Of a stretch of DNA of 64,000 bases, positions 52,764 to 61,076 are shown piece after piece. Numbering within the stretch: the first letter of the stretch is position 1; every line of letters starts with the position of its first letter. Source of the stretch: Streptomyces sp. NBC_01296 (GTDB lineage: Bacteria > Actinomycetota > Actinomycetes > Streptomycetales > Streptomycetaceae); the NCBI RefSeq assembly GCF_035984415.1, contig NZ_CP130720.1:2542001-2606000 (forward strand). The letters are read 5' to 3'. The position numbers and the translations under genes were made by a program. Below the pieces are notes generated by a model. That model worked only from the letters and a program-made list of their open reading frames with translations. It did not search any database and was not told the DNA's origin.

Positions 52764-53924
52764 TCAATCGGAGTCGGGATCGCCGTACGGATCGGGCTCG
52801 TACGGCTCCGGCTCCGGCTCCGGCTCCGGCTCGGCGTCCGCCTGCGCGGGGCGGTCGACGTAGCGCAGGATGCCCCACATGCTCTCCGGGGGCGCGTGCT
52901 GCGGAGCCGGTTCGCGGCAGGCCTCCAGTTCGCGGAGCAGGGCGGCGCCGTCCGTACCGGCGCCGATCAGGACCAGCCGGCTCCGGCGCGGCTCGCCGCG
53001 GTCCCAGGGGCCCGGCACGAAGCGGAGGAAGCGGCCCACGGCGTGGACCTCGTAGCGCTCCTCGTGGCCGGGGACGCCGAAGTGGACATAGCCCTTGATC
53101 CGGTACAGCCCGGCCGGGCGGCGGTCGAGGAAGTCGATGAACCGGCGCGGGTTCAGGGCCTGCTCCGACTCGAACTCGGTGCTCTCGTAGACCGTGTGGG
53201 CGTGCCCGGTGTGGTCCTCGTCCTCCGTGTCCTCCGCGTGGTCCGCGTCGTCCGCGTCCCTCGCCTGCGAGATCAGGTCCTCGAAGGACAACTGGCCCCG
53301 CGTCTCGGTCCACGGCCGCCGGTCGAAGAGCAGCTCCGGGTCGATCCGGCCGTGGTCGGCGGCCACCACCGGCGTGCCGGGGCAGAGCGCGCCCAGCTCG
53401 GCCCCGATCCGGGCGAGGCCGGCCGGCTCCACCCGGTCGGTCTTGTTCAGCACCACCAGGTCCGCGACGGCCAGGTGGCGGTCGGACTCCGGGTGCTTGG
53501 CCCGGGTCGCGTCGAACTCCGCCGCGTCCACGACCTGCACCAGCCCGCCGTACCGGATCGCCGGGTTCTCGCTGGCCACCAGCATCCGGATCATTTCCTG
53601 GGGCTCGGCCAGCCCGCTCGCCTCGATGACGATCACGTCGATCCGGTGGACGGGCGCGGAGAGCTTCTCCAGGTACGCGTCCAGCTCGCTGCCGTCGACC
53701 GCGCAGCACAGGCAGCCGCCGCCGAGCGAGACCATCGAGTCGCCGACCTGGCCCGCCACGGCCATCGCGTCGATCTCGATCGAGCCGAAGTCGTTGACGA
53801 CGACCCCGATCCGGGTGCCTCCCCGGTTGCCGAGGAGGTGGTTGAGCAGCGTCGTCTTGCCGGATCCGAGGAATCCGGACAGTACGACGACGGGAATCGG
53901 CTGGGCGGGCTGACTGCTGTTCAC
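52764..53924 (-). CDS. CobW/COG0523-family GTPase (putative metal chaperone)
   Basis: 386 residues. G3E GTPase with Walker [10 protein letters not shown] (17-25), the metal-binding CxCC motif in GGGCLCCAV (about 71-79), [14 protein letters not shown] (about 157) and a CobW C-terminal domain (about 260-350). The tail is an unusual run of Glu-Pro pairs followed by acidic residues (about 362-386). Family members deliver Zn or other metals under limitation. The start is GTG 53924; the Shine-Dalgarno is weak. No zinc-regulated operator is obvious. The stop codon abuts the converging nuclease-TerD gene with zero spacing. Confidence 0.92.
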   Translation of the reverse strand: MNSSQPAQPIPVVVLSGFLGSGKTTLLNHLLGNRGGTRIGVVVNDFGSIEIDAMAVAGQVGDSMVSLGGGCLCCAVDGSELDAYLEKLSAPVHRIDVIVIEASGLAEPQEMIRMLVASENPAIRYGGLVQVVDAAEFDATRAKHPESDRHLAVADLVVLNKTDRVEPAGLARIGAELGALCPGTPVVAADHGRIDPELLFDRRPWTETRGQLSFEDLISQARDADDADHAEDTEDEDHTGHAHTVYESTEFESEQALNPRRFIDFLDRRPAGLYRIKGYVHFGVPGHEERYEVHAVGRFLRFVPGPWDRGEPRRSRLVLIGAGTDGAALLRELEACREPAPQHAPPESMWGILRYVDRPAQADAEPEPEPEPEPYEPDPYGDPDSD

Positions 53925-53938
53925 ACGGCCGATCGTAG

Positions 53939-55090
53939 TCAGCCGAGCGCCGGAACCGGCTGCGGCGGGGTCGGGCCGACGTACCGGGCGGCCGGGCGGA
54001 TGATCTTCGAGTCAGCGGCCTGCTCCAGGATGTTCGCGCTCCAGCCGACCACGCGGGCCGCGCAGAACGTCGGGGTGAACATCTCGCGCGGCAGCCCGCA
54101 CAGCTCCATGACCACGCCCGCGTAGAACTCCACGTTGGTGTGCAGCTCCCGCCCCGGCTTGAGCTCGGCGAGGATCTCCTCGACGTGCCGCTCGACCTCG
54201 ACGGCGAAGTCCACGAGCGGGCCGCCGAAGTGCAGCGCGATGTTCCGCAGCATCCGCGAGCGCGGGTCCTCGGTGCGGTACACGGGGTGCCCGAAGCCCA
54301 TGATCCGGTCCCCGGCGAGCACCCGTTCGCGGATCCACGGGTCGATGCGGTCCGCCGTGCCGATGGCGTCCAGGGTGTCCAGGGCCCGGCTGGGCGCACC
54401 CCCGTGCAGCGGCCCGGAGAGCGCGCCGATCGCCCCGGTGAGGCAGGCCGCCACGTCCGCGCCGGTGGAGGCGATCACGCGGGCGGTGAAGGTCGAGGCG
54501 TTGAAGCCGTGGTCGACGGTGGAGATCAGGTACTGCTCGACCGCCCGCGCCTTGACCGGGTCGGGCTCCTGCCCGGTGAGCATGTACAGGTAATTGGCGG
54601 CGTACGGGAGGTCCGCGCGCGGCTCGACCGGTTCCAGGCCCTGCCCCAGCCGGTGCAGCGCAGTGAGCAGGGTCGGTACGGCCGCGCAGGCGGCCAGCGC
54701 GTCCGCGGCCCGCCGCCCGGGGTCGAGGTCGTACACCGGCCGGAAGCCGGCGGATGCGCCGAGCAGCGAGAGCGCGGTCCGCAGCCCGGCGAGCGGGCCG
54801 GAGAGGGCGGTGGCCCGGGCGAGGCCGGGCAGCGCTTCGCGCACCGCGTCGGGCAGTCGGCGCAGCGGGGCGATCTCGGCGGCGAACGCGGCCCGCTCGG
54901 CGGCGTCGGCGGGCAGGGCGCCGCGGAACATCAGGTGCCACACGTCCTCGAAGCTGCGGCTCGCTGCGAGCTCGACGGCCGAGTACTGGCGGTAGTGGTA
55001 GAAGCCCTCACGGCCTCGGACGTCACCGAGTTCGGTCTCGGTGACCACGACTCCCGCGAGACCGCGGGGCACATCGACAGTGGTGTTCAT
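53939..55090 (-). CDS. Citrate synthase (citrate/2-methylcitrate synthase family)
   Basis: 383 residues from ATG 55090 ([19 protein letters not shown]); the longer in-frame extension is not conserved and runs through the divergent promoter. Condenses acetyl-CoA (or propionyl-CoA) with oxaloacetate. Active-site segments: [11 protein letters not shown] (first His), [13 protein letters not shown] (second His) and NVEFYAGVV, where the usual catalytic Asp position is Glu. The ending is typical for the family (WSANILEQ, then RPAARYVGP). It is shorter than the major type II citrate synthases, fitting the 370-390 aa actinobacterial class that includes methylcitrate synthases. It lies 14 bp before the CobW gene in the same direction and is divergent from a second, HTH-bearing citrate synthase. 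Confidence 0.9.
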   Translation of the reverse strand: MNTTVDVPRGLAGVVVTETELGDVRGREGFYHYRQYSAVELAASRSFEDVWHLMFRGALPADAAERAAFAAEIAPLRRLPDAVREALPGLARATALSGPLAGLRTALSLLGASAGFRPVYDLDPGRRAADALAACAAVPTLLTALHRLGQGLEPVEPRADLPYAANYLYMLTGQEPDPVKARAVEQYLISTVDHGFNASTFTARVIASTGADVAACLTGAIGALSGPLHGGAPSRALDTLDAIGTADRIDPWIRERVLAGDRIMGFGHPVYRTEDPRSRMLRNIALHFGGPLVDFAVEVERHVEEILAELKPGRELHTNVEFYAGVVMELCGLPREMFTPTFCAARVVGWSANILEQAADSKIIRPAARYVGPTPPQPVPALG

Positions 55091-55110
55091 GCATCGACCA
55101 TCCATGATGG

Positions 55111-55147
55111 ATTGAATCGTTGTCAATATTGATTGAATCAATATATG
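55111..55147. promoter_or_regulatory. AT-rich palindromic operator/promoter region between divergent citrate synthase genes
   Basis: Two adjacent palindromes: ATTGA-N7-TCAAT (55111-55127) and the perfect ATTGATT-G-AATCAAT (55128-55142). This stretch is strikingly AT-rich for the genome. It also contains promoter-like elements for both genes: TTGACA read on the minus strand (55126-55121), and TTGTCA (55120-55125) with TATATG (55142-55147) on the plus strand, which would give a very short 5' leader for the plus-strand gene. Confidence 0.7.
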
Positions 55148-55160
55148 TAGGGTGGGCATC

Positions 55161-56402
55161 ATGAATGACCAGGCGGAGGGCGAGCGCCGGATCAGCACCC
55201 GGCAGGCGGCGGAACTGCTGGGGGTGAAGCCCGCGACGGTGTACGCGTACGTCAGCCGCGGCCAGCTCACCAGCCGCCGCGACCCGGTCGGCCGGGGCAG
55301 CAGTTTCGATGCGCGCGAGGTGGAGGATCTGGCCCGGCGCACCCGGCGCGAGGCGGCGGCGCCCCCCGGCGCGGAGCTCTCCGTGCGCACCTCGCTCACG
55401 CTCATCGAGCCCGACCGGTACTACTTCCGGGGCGTGGACGCCGTCGAGCTGGCCTCGCGGCACCGCTACGAGGAGGTCGCCGAGTGGCTCTGGACCGGGA
55501 CGCTGCCGAGCGGCGTGCGGTTCACCGCTCCCCCGCAGGTGCTTGCCGCGGCCCGGCGCGCGGTGGCCGCACTGCCCGAGCACAGCGGCCCGATCGACCG
55601 GCTGCGGGTGGCGACCGCGGCCGCCGCGGTGGCGGATCCGCTGCGCTTCGACCTGTCCGAGGAGGCCGTGCTGGGCTCCGCGCGCTGCCTGATCCCGACG
55701 CTGGTCGGCGCGCTGCCCGAGGTGGGCCCGCCCGGCTGGCGCGGGGACGGCCGGCTGGCCCGGCAGCTGTGGACCCGGCTGACGGCGCGCGAGCCGGATC
55801 CGCAGGCGCTGGCCGCGCTGGACCTGGCCCTCGCGCTGCTCATCGACCACGACCTGGCCGCCTCGACCCTCGCCGTACGGGTGGCCGCGTCGGCGCGGGC
55901 CCATCCGTATGCGGCGGTGTCGGCCGGCCTCGGCGCGCTCGAGGGCCCGCTGCACGGCGCGGCCGGACGGCTGGCGCACCGGATGCTGGTGGAAGCCCTG
56001 GAGCGGGGCGGGGCCGCGCCGGTGGTCGCGGACCATCTGCGGGCGGGGCGGCGGGTGCCCGGACTCGGGCACCGGCTGTACGAGGGCGAGGACCCGCGGG
56101 CGACGGCGCTGTTCGCGCGGCTGGAGGACGTGCCGCAGGCCGGGCCCGCGCTGGCGGCCGCCCGGGAGGTCGTCGCCACGACGGCGGCCCGGCGGGGCGG
56201 GCTGCACGCCAATGTCGACCTGGCGCTGGCGGTGCTGACGGTGTCCTGCGGGATGCCCGCCGAGGCCGGGGAGACGGTGTTCGCGGTGTCCCGGACGGCG
56301 GGCTGGATCGCGCACGCGCTGGAGGAGTACCAGGAGCGACCGCTCCGGATGCGCCCGAGCGGCCAGTACCAGGGCCCCCGCCCGCCACAGCCGATGCCGT
56401 GA
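55161..56402 (+). CDS. Citrate synthase with N-terminal helix-turn-helix domain
   Basis: 413 residues. A MerR/excisionase-like DNA-binding domain occupies about residues 8-60 (ISTRQAAELLGVKPATVYAYVSRG, then SSFDAREVEDLAR), followed by a citrate synthase domain (about 72-405) with GPLHGAAGRLAH, GLGHRLYEGEDPR and ANVDLALAV carrying the expected His, His and Asp. ATG 55161 is chosen because GGGTGGG lies about 4-10 nt upstream; a GTG three codons earlier is the alternative. The fusion suggests a metabolic enzyme that also binds DNA, with the palindromes just upstream as the obvious candidate site (inference). HTH-bearing citrate synthase-like proteins are known in actinobacteria, but I know of no experimental role. 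Confidence 0.9.
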   Translation: MNDQAEGERRISTRQAAELLGVKPATVYAYVSRGQLTSRRDPVGRGSSFDAREVEDLARRTRREAAAPPGAELSVRTSLTLIEPDRYYFRGVDAVELASRHRYEEVAEWLWTGTLPSGVRFTAPPQVLAAARRAVAALPEHSGPIDRLRVATAAAAVADPLRFDLSEEAVLGSARCLIPTLVGALPEVGPPGWRGDGRLARQLWTRLTAREPDPQALAALDLALALLIDHDLAASTLAVRVAASARAHPYAAVSAGLGALEGPLHGAAGRLAHRMLVEALERGGAAPVVADHLRAGRRVPGLGHRLYEGEDPRATALFARLEDVPQAGPALAAAREVVATTAARRGGLHANVDLALAVLTVSCGMPAEAGETVFAVSRTAGWIAHALEEYQERPLRMRPSGQYQGPRPPQPMP

Positions 56403-56517
56403 CCGGCCCACAGCCCACGAGCAGCGGGCAGCGGGCAGCGGGCAGCGGGAGATCAGCGACAGGTACGCACACATCGGATATTCCACTCAGGCCGAAGGCG
56501 GCCTACGGTTGCTGGTC

Positions 56518-58134
56518 ATGCGGTTCCTCCTCTTGAGCGCTCGGCGCCTCGGGCTGCCCAGACGGGCCGTCTCGCAGATCCTGCTGACCCAGCTGGCCAT
56601 CGCCGCCGGGGTCGCCGTGCTGGCCACCGGGCTCTTCCTGGCCCCGCTCGGCGCGCAGCTCGACGACCAGGCCATGCGGCGCGCCCTGGCCATCGCCCAG
56701 AGCGCGGCGGCGGACCCGTCGCTGGCCGCCGACCTCCTCGACTCCGGGCCCACGGCGGACAGCCCCGTGCAGGCCTCGGCCGAGCGGATCCGCCGCGCCA
56801 CGGGCGCCGAGTACGTCGTCGTCATGGACCTGGACGGGATCCGCCGCTCGCACCCCGGCACCGACCGGATCGGCCTGCGCGTCTCCACCGACCCGAGCGA
56901 CGCCCTCGCGGGCCGCGAGGTCATGGAGATCGACGAGGGCACCCTCGGCCGCTCCGCCCGCGGCAAGGTCCCGCTCCTCGCGGCCGACGGGGAGATCGTC
57001 GGCGCGGTCTCCGTCGGCATCGCCTACGACAGCGTCCACGACCGGCTGCTCGGCGCGATCCCGGGCCTGCTCGCCTACGCGGGCGGCGCGCTCGCGGCAG
57101 GCGCGCTCGCCGCCTACCTGCTCTCCCGCCGGATCCAGCGGCAGACCCGCGACCTGGCGTTCTCCGACATCGCCGGACTGCTCGCCGAGCGCGAGGCGAT
57201 GCTCCACTCCATCCGCGAGGGCGTGATCGCCCTCGACCGCGCCGGCCGGGTCCGCCTGGTCAACGACGAGGCCGCCCGGCTGCTGGGCCTCGCCCCCGAT
57301 ACAGCCTCCACCCTCGCCGGGCGCCCGCTGGACGACGTCCTGGGCGCCGGCCGCACCACCGACGTCCTCGCCGGCCGCGTCACCGGCCGCGACCTGCTCA
57401 CCGTCCAGGGGCCCCGGGTACTCGTCGCCAACCGGATGCCCACCGAGGACGGCGGCGCCGTCGCCACCCTGCGCGACCGCACCGAGCTGGAACACCTCGG
57501 CCGCGAGCTCGACTCCACCAAGGGCCTCATCGACGCACTGCGCGCACAGGACCACGAGCACGCCAACCGCCTCCACACCCTCCTCGGCCTGCTGGAGCTG
57601 GGCCTGCACGAGGAGGCGGTGGAGTTCGTCACCGAGGTCGTCGGAGTGCACCGCAGCACCGCCGAGCAGGTCACCGAGAAGGTCCACGACCCCCTGCTGG
57701 CCGCCCTTCTGGTGGGCAAGGCGACCGTCGCGGCCGAGCGCGGCGTCCCGCTGCGCCTCGCCGACACCACCTTCCTGCCCGACTGCCTCGTCGACCCCGG
57801 CGGCCTCGTCACCATCACGGGCAACCTGGTGGACAACGCCCTGGACGCGGCGGCGGGCTCCGCGGCGCCCCTGGTCGAGGTCGAGCTGCGCGCCGAGGGC
57901 CGTACGGCGATCCTCCGGGTGCGGGACAGCGGGCCCGGCGTCCCGGCAGCCCGTCGCGAGGAAATCTTCACCGAGGGCTGGTCGACCAAGCAGCCCAAGG
58001 CCCACCGCGAGCGCGGGCTCGGTCTCGCACTCGTACGCCGCCTCGCGGAGCGGCAGGGCGGCACGGCCCGGGCCGGCGAGGCAGCGGACGGAGGGGCGGA
58101 GTTCTCCGTCGTACTCCCGGAGGCCCTGCGATGA
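56518..58134 (+). CDS. Sensor histidine kinase, CitA/DcuS-like
   Basis: 538 residues. An N-terminal TM helix (about 22-47), a small extracytoplasmic sensor domain (about 48-178) and a second TM helix (about 182-202) are followed by a cytoplasmic PAS domain (about 220-320). The kinase core has QDHEHANRLHTLLGLLE with probable phospho-acceptor His346, N-box NLVDNALDAA, DSGPGVP and ERGLGLALV. This topology is the carboxylate-sensing CitA/DcuS family, so di- or tricarboxylates, or perhaps acetate, are candidate ligands. ATG 56518 is preferred over a TTG three codons upstream. It overlaps the response-regulator gene by 4 bp (ATGA). Neighbouring citrate synthases and an acetate symporter fit control of carboxylate metabolism. 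Confidence 0.92.
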   Translation: MRFLLLSARRLGLPRRAVSQILLTQLAIAAGVAVLATGLFLAPLGAQLDDQAMRRALAIAQSAAADPSLAADLLDSGPTADSPVQASAERIRRATGAEYVVVMDLDGIRRSHPGTDRIGLRVSTDPSDALAGREVMEIDEGTLGRSARGKVPLLAADGEIVGAVSVGIAYDSVHDRLLGAIPGLLAYAGGALAAGALAAYLLSRRIQRQTRDLAFSDIAGLLAEREAMLHSIREGVIALDRAGRVRLVNDEAARLLGLAPDTASTLAGRPLDDVLGAGRTTDVLAGRVTGRDLLTVQGPRVLVANRMPTEDGGAVATLRDRTELEHLGRELDSTKGLIDALRAQDHEHANRLHTLLGLLELGLHEEAVEFVTEVVGVHRSTAEQVTEKVHDPLLAALLVGKATVAAERGVPLRLADTTFLPDCLVDPGGLVTITGNLVDNALDAAAGSAAPLVEVELRAEGRTAILRVRDSGPGVPAARREEIFTEGWSTKQPKAHRERGLGLALVRRLAERQGGTARAGEAADGGAEFSVVLPEALR

Positions 58135-58838
58135 ACGAGACCCCGATCCATGACATCCACGTATTGGTCGTCGACGACGACATGCGTGTTGCCCGGATCA
58201 ACGCGGCGTACGTGGCGAAGGTTCCCGGCTTCCGCGTCTGCGCCCAGGCCCATTCGGCGGCCGAGGCCCTCGCCTACCTCGACACCCACGCCGTCGACCT
58301 GATCCTCCTCGACCACTACCTCCCGGACGAGAACGGCCTGGACCTGGTCCGCCGGCTGCGCCAGCTCGGCCACCGCACCGACGTGATCATGGTCACGGCC
58401 GCCCGCGACCTGGCCACCGTCCAGTCCGCCATGCGCCTCGGCGCCCTGCAGTACCTGGTCAAGCCCTTCACCTTCGCCGGCCTGCGCACCCGGCTGGAGG
58501 CGTACGGCGCCCTGCGCCGCACCCTGGAGACCGGCGGCGAGGCCGAACAGGCCGAGGTGGACCGGATCTTCGGCGCCCTCGCCGCGGCCGGCTCCCCGAA
58601 CGAAATGCCCAAGGGCCACTCCGCCACCACCGCCGAACTGGTCCGCCGGGTCCTGCGCTCCGCCGAGGGCCCGCTCTCCACCCAGCAGATCGCCGACCGC
58701 GCCGGCATCAGCCGCCAGACCGCCCAGCGCTACCTGAAGCTCCTGGAGCGCACCGCCCGGGTCACCCTGGCCCTGCGCTACGGCGAGACGGGCCGCCCCG
58801 AACACCGCTACTCCTGGCTCCCGTCCGAGGGCGCGTAG
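58131..58838 (+). CDS. Response regulator, CitB/DcuR-like
   Basis: 235 residues. Receiver domain with the acidic triad DDD (15-17), phospho-acceptor Asp61 in LLDHYLP, Thr at VTAARD (about 89) and Lys in LVKPF (about 111). A linker follows and then a C-terminal HTH (about 170-215, STQQIADRAGISRQTAQRYLKLL) characteristic of CitB-type regulators. It is translationally coupled to the kinase. It converges on the acetate symporter operon, which is a plausible but unproven target. Confidence 0.95.
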   Translation: MNETPIHDIHVLVVDDDMRVARINAAYVAKVPGFRVCAQAHSAAEALAYLDTHAVDLILLDHYLPDENGLDLVRRLRQLGHRTDVIMVTAARDLATVQSAMRLGALQYLVKPFTFAGLRTRLEAYGALRRTLETGGEAEQAEVDRIFGALAAAGSPNEMPKGHSATTAELVRRVLRSAEGPLSTQQIADRAGISRQTAQRYLKLLERTARVTLALRYGETGRPEHRYSWLPSEGA

Positions 58839-58857
58839 CCGTCGGACGGGAACCCGC

Positions 58858-60450
58858 TCAGACGGCCCCGGCGCCGGTCAGGGAGCGGACCTCCGTCTCC
58901 GCGTGCTTCGCCTCGTCCGGCTCCTCCGCCGAGGTGACCGTGCCCAGCCAGCCCGCCAGGAAGCCCAGCGGGATCGAGACCAGGCCGGGGTTCTGCAGCG
59001 GGAAGAACTGGAAGCTCACCCCCGGGAAGAGGGAGTCCGGGCTGCCGGAGACCACCGGAGACAGGACGACCAGCACGACCGCCGGAATCAGGCCCCCGTA
59101 CACCGACCAGACGGCGCCCCGCGTGGTGAAGGAGCGCCAGAACAGCGAGTAGAGCAGCACCGGCAGATTGGCCGAAGCCGACACCGCGAAGGCCAGCCCC
59201 ACCAGGAACGCCACGTTCAGGTCCTGGGCGAGCAGCCCCAGGGCGATCGCCACCGCCCCGATCCCGACGGCCGCGGCCCTGGCCACCGCGACCTCGCTGC
59301 GCTGGCGCGCATGGCGGCGCTTGAGCGAGGCGTACAGGTCGTGCGCCACCGAGGCCGAGGACGCCAGCGTGATGCCCGCGACCACGGCCAGGATCGTGGC
59401 GAAGGCGATCGCCGCCACGAAGGCGAACAGCACCGCGCCCCCGGTGGAGCCGGCCCCGCCGCCCAGGAAGGCCGCGAGCAGCGGAACCGCCGTGTTCCCC
59501 GAGGCGTTGGAGGCCCGCACCGCGTCCGGACCCACCAGCGCGGCCGCCCCGAACCCGAGCACGATGGTCATCAGGTAGAACCCGCCGATCAGCGCGATCG
59601 CCCACACCACGGACCGGCGGGCCGCGCGTGCGGTCGGCACCGTGTAGAAGCGCGACAGGATGTGCGGCAGCCCGGCTGTCCCGAGGACCAGCGCGAGGCC
59701 GAGGCTCATGAAGTCGAAGCGGGCGGTCCAGTCGCCGCCGTACTTGAGCCCGGGGCTCAGGAACCGCCGGCCGTGCCCGCTGCGCTCGGCCGCGCTGGTG
59801 AGCAGCTGGTCGAAGTTCCCGTGGAAGCGCAGGAGTACGAGCACGGTGAGGGTGATGGCTCCGCCCATGAGCAGCACGGCCTTCACGATCTGGATCCAGG
59901 TGGTGGCCCGCATGCCGCCGAAGGACACGTAGACCACCATCAGCGCCCCGACCCCGATCACGGTCAGCGTCCGGGCCGCGGTGCCCGAATCACCGAGCAG
60001 CAGGCCCACGAGGCTGCCCGCGCCGACCATCTGCGCCACGAGGTACAGCACCGAGACCACGACCGAGGAGGTGCCGGCGGCGATCCGGACGGGCCGCTCG
60101 CTCATCCGGGCCGCGACCACGTCCGCGAGGGTGAAGCGCCCGCAGTTGCGGACGAGTTCGGCGACGAGGAACAGCACGACGAGCCAGGCGACGAGGAAGC
60201 CCACCGAGTACAGCAGGCCGTCGTAGCCGAAGAGGGCGATCAGGCCGGAGATGCCGAGGAAGGAGGCTGCGGACATGTAGTCGCCCGCGATGGCGAAACC
60301 GTTCTCCAGGGGTGAGAACAGCCGTCCGCCGGCGTAGAACTCCTCGGCCGAGCCGTGCCGGTTGCGGCTGACCCAGGTGGTGATGCCCAGGGTGACCGCG
60401 ATGAAGAGGCTGAACAGGATCAGCGCGAGGGTCTGGTGCTCGGTGGTCAC
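58858..60450 (-). CDS. actP: Cation/acetate symporter (ActP-like, SSS family)
   Basis: 530-residue sodium:solute symporter family membrane protein with about 13 hydrophobic helices. Family landmarks: AEEFYAGGRLFSPLENGFAI and GDYMSAASFLGISGLIALFGYDG near the N-terminus, FGGMRATTWIQIVKAVLL (about 192-209) and GTAGLPHILSRFYTV (about 260-274). It takes up acetate and similar short monocarboxylates with Na+ or H+. GTG start at 60450 overlaps the stop of the upstream DUF485 gene (GTGA), the usual yjcH-actP pairing. C-terminal acidic cytosolic tail. Confidence 0.93.
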   Translation of the reverse strand: MTTEHQTLALILFSLFIAVTLGITTWVSRNRHGSAEEFYAGGRLFSPLENGFAIAGDYMSAASFLGISGLIALFGYDGLLYSVGFLVAWLVVLFLVAELVRNCGRFTLADVVAARMSERPVRIAAGTSSVVVSVLYLVAQMVGAGSLVGLLLGDSGTAARTLTVIGVGALMVVYVSFGGMRATTWIQIVKAVLLMGGAITLTVLVLLRFHGNFDQLLTSAAERSGHGRRFLSPGLKYGGDWTARFDFMSLGLALVLGTAGLPHILSRFYTVPTARAARRSVVWAIALIGGFYLMTIVLGFGAAALVGPDAVRASNASGNTAVPLLAAFLGGGAGSTGGAVLFAFVAAIAFATILAVVAGITLASSASVAHDLYASLKRRHARQRSEVAVARAAAVGIGAVAIALGLLAQDLNVAFLVGLAFAVSASANLPVLLYSLFWRSFTTRGAVWSVYGGLIPAVVLVVLSPVVSGSPDSLFPGVSFQFFPLQNPGLVSIPLGFLAGWLGTVTSAEEPDEAKHAETEVRSLTGAGAV

Positions 60451-60938
60451 CGGCCGCCCTCCCGGGCCCGCATCCGCTCCTGGCCGCGCTCCTGCTCGAA
60501 GACCGTCCAGCGCAGGTCCAGCGCGGCGCGGTCGCGGCGCAGCCGCGCGTGCCGGGCGTACGCCCAGGTCAGCAGGAAGGTGCTGAGGAACTGGCCGAGC
60601 CCGGCCAGCAGGGCGACGTTGACCGCCCCGACGACGGGCCGGGCCATGATCCCCGGTGCCATGGTGGCCGCGACCACGTAGGCGACGTACCAGAGGAAGA
60701 ATCCGGCGGTCGCGGGGACGACGAAGCCGCGGTAGCGGCTGCGGACCTCCTGGAAAGCGGCGCTGCGCTGCACTTCGAGGTAGATGTCGGATGCCCCGGG
60801 CGCGGCCCGGCCGCCGGCGGCGGGACGCGGGGGCGCCGGGTCCTCGCCCTCGCCCTCCCCCCAGCCGACGGCGAGCGCGTCGTACCAGGGGTCGTCGAGC
60901 CGGATCGTTCCGGCATCGGGACCTTCGTGCTTGTCCAC
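60447..60938 (-). CDS. DUF485 (YjcH-like) membrane protein
   Basis: 163 residues. A hydrophilic, Gly/Pro/Glu-rich N-terminal extension (about 1-50) precedes a DUF485 domain with the characteristic FQEVRSRYRGFVVP segment (about 62-75) and two TM helices (about 76-98 and 104-128), then a basic cytosolic tail. DUF485 proteins are co-encoded with acetate symporters and may be small partner subunits. The GTG start (60938) has AAGGAGAG close upstream. Confidence 0.9.
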   Translation of the reverse strand: MDKHEGPDAGTIRLDDPWYDALAVGWGEGEGEDPAPPRPAAGGRAAPGASDIYLEVQRSAAFQEVRSRYRGFVVPATAGFFLWYVAYVVAATMAPGIMARPVVGAVNVALLAGLGQFLSTFLLTWAYARHARLRRDRAALDLRWTVFEQERGQERMRAREGGR

Positions 60939-61018
60939 CGAACTCTCCTTGTCCGCTGCCGCATTGGCCGCGTGCTCACAAGGATGTGCGGTATGGACGT
61001 TTTCCGGACTGGTGTCCC

Positions 61019-61058
61019 GGTGCTCTTCACTCCAACAGGTGATGGAGCGAAGAGCACC
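61019..61058 (-). terminator. Hairpin terminator of parE
   Basis: Arms GGTGCTCTTC (61019-61028) and GAAGAGCACC (61049-61058) pair perfectly, and the stem continues past one mismatch with CTCCA and TGGAG. It lies 18 bp downstream of the parE stop, with no U tract. Confidence 0.75.
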
Positions 61059-61076
61059 GGTGTGCCGGTGCGCCCG

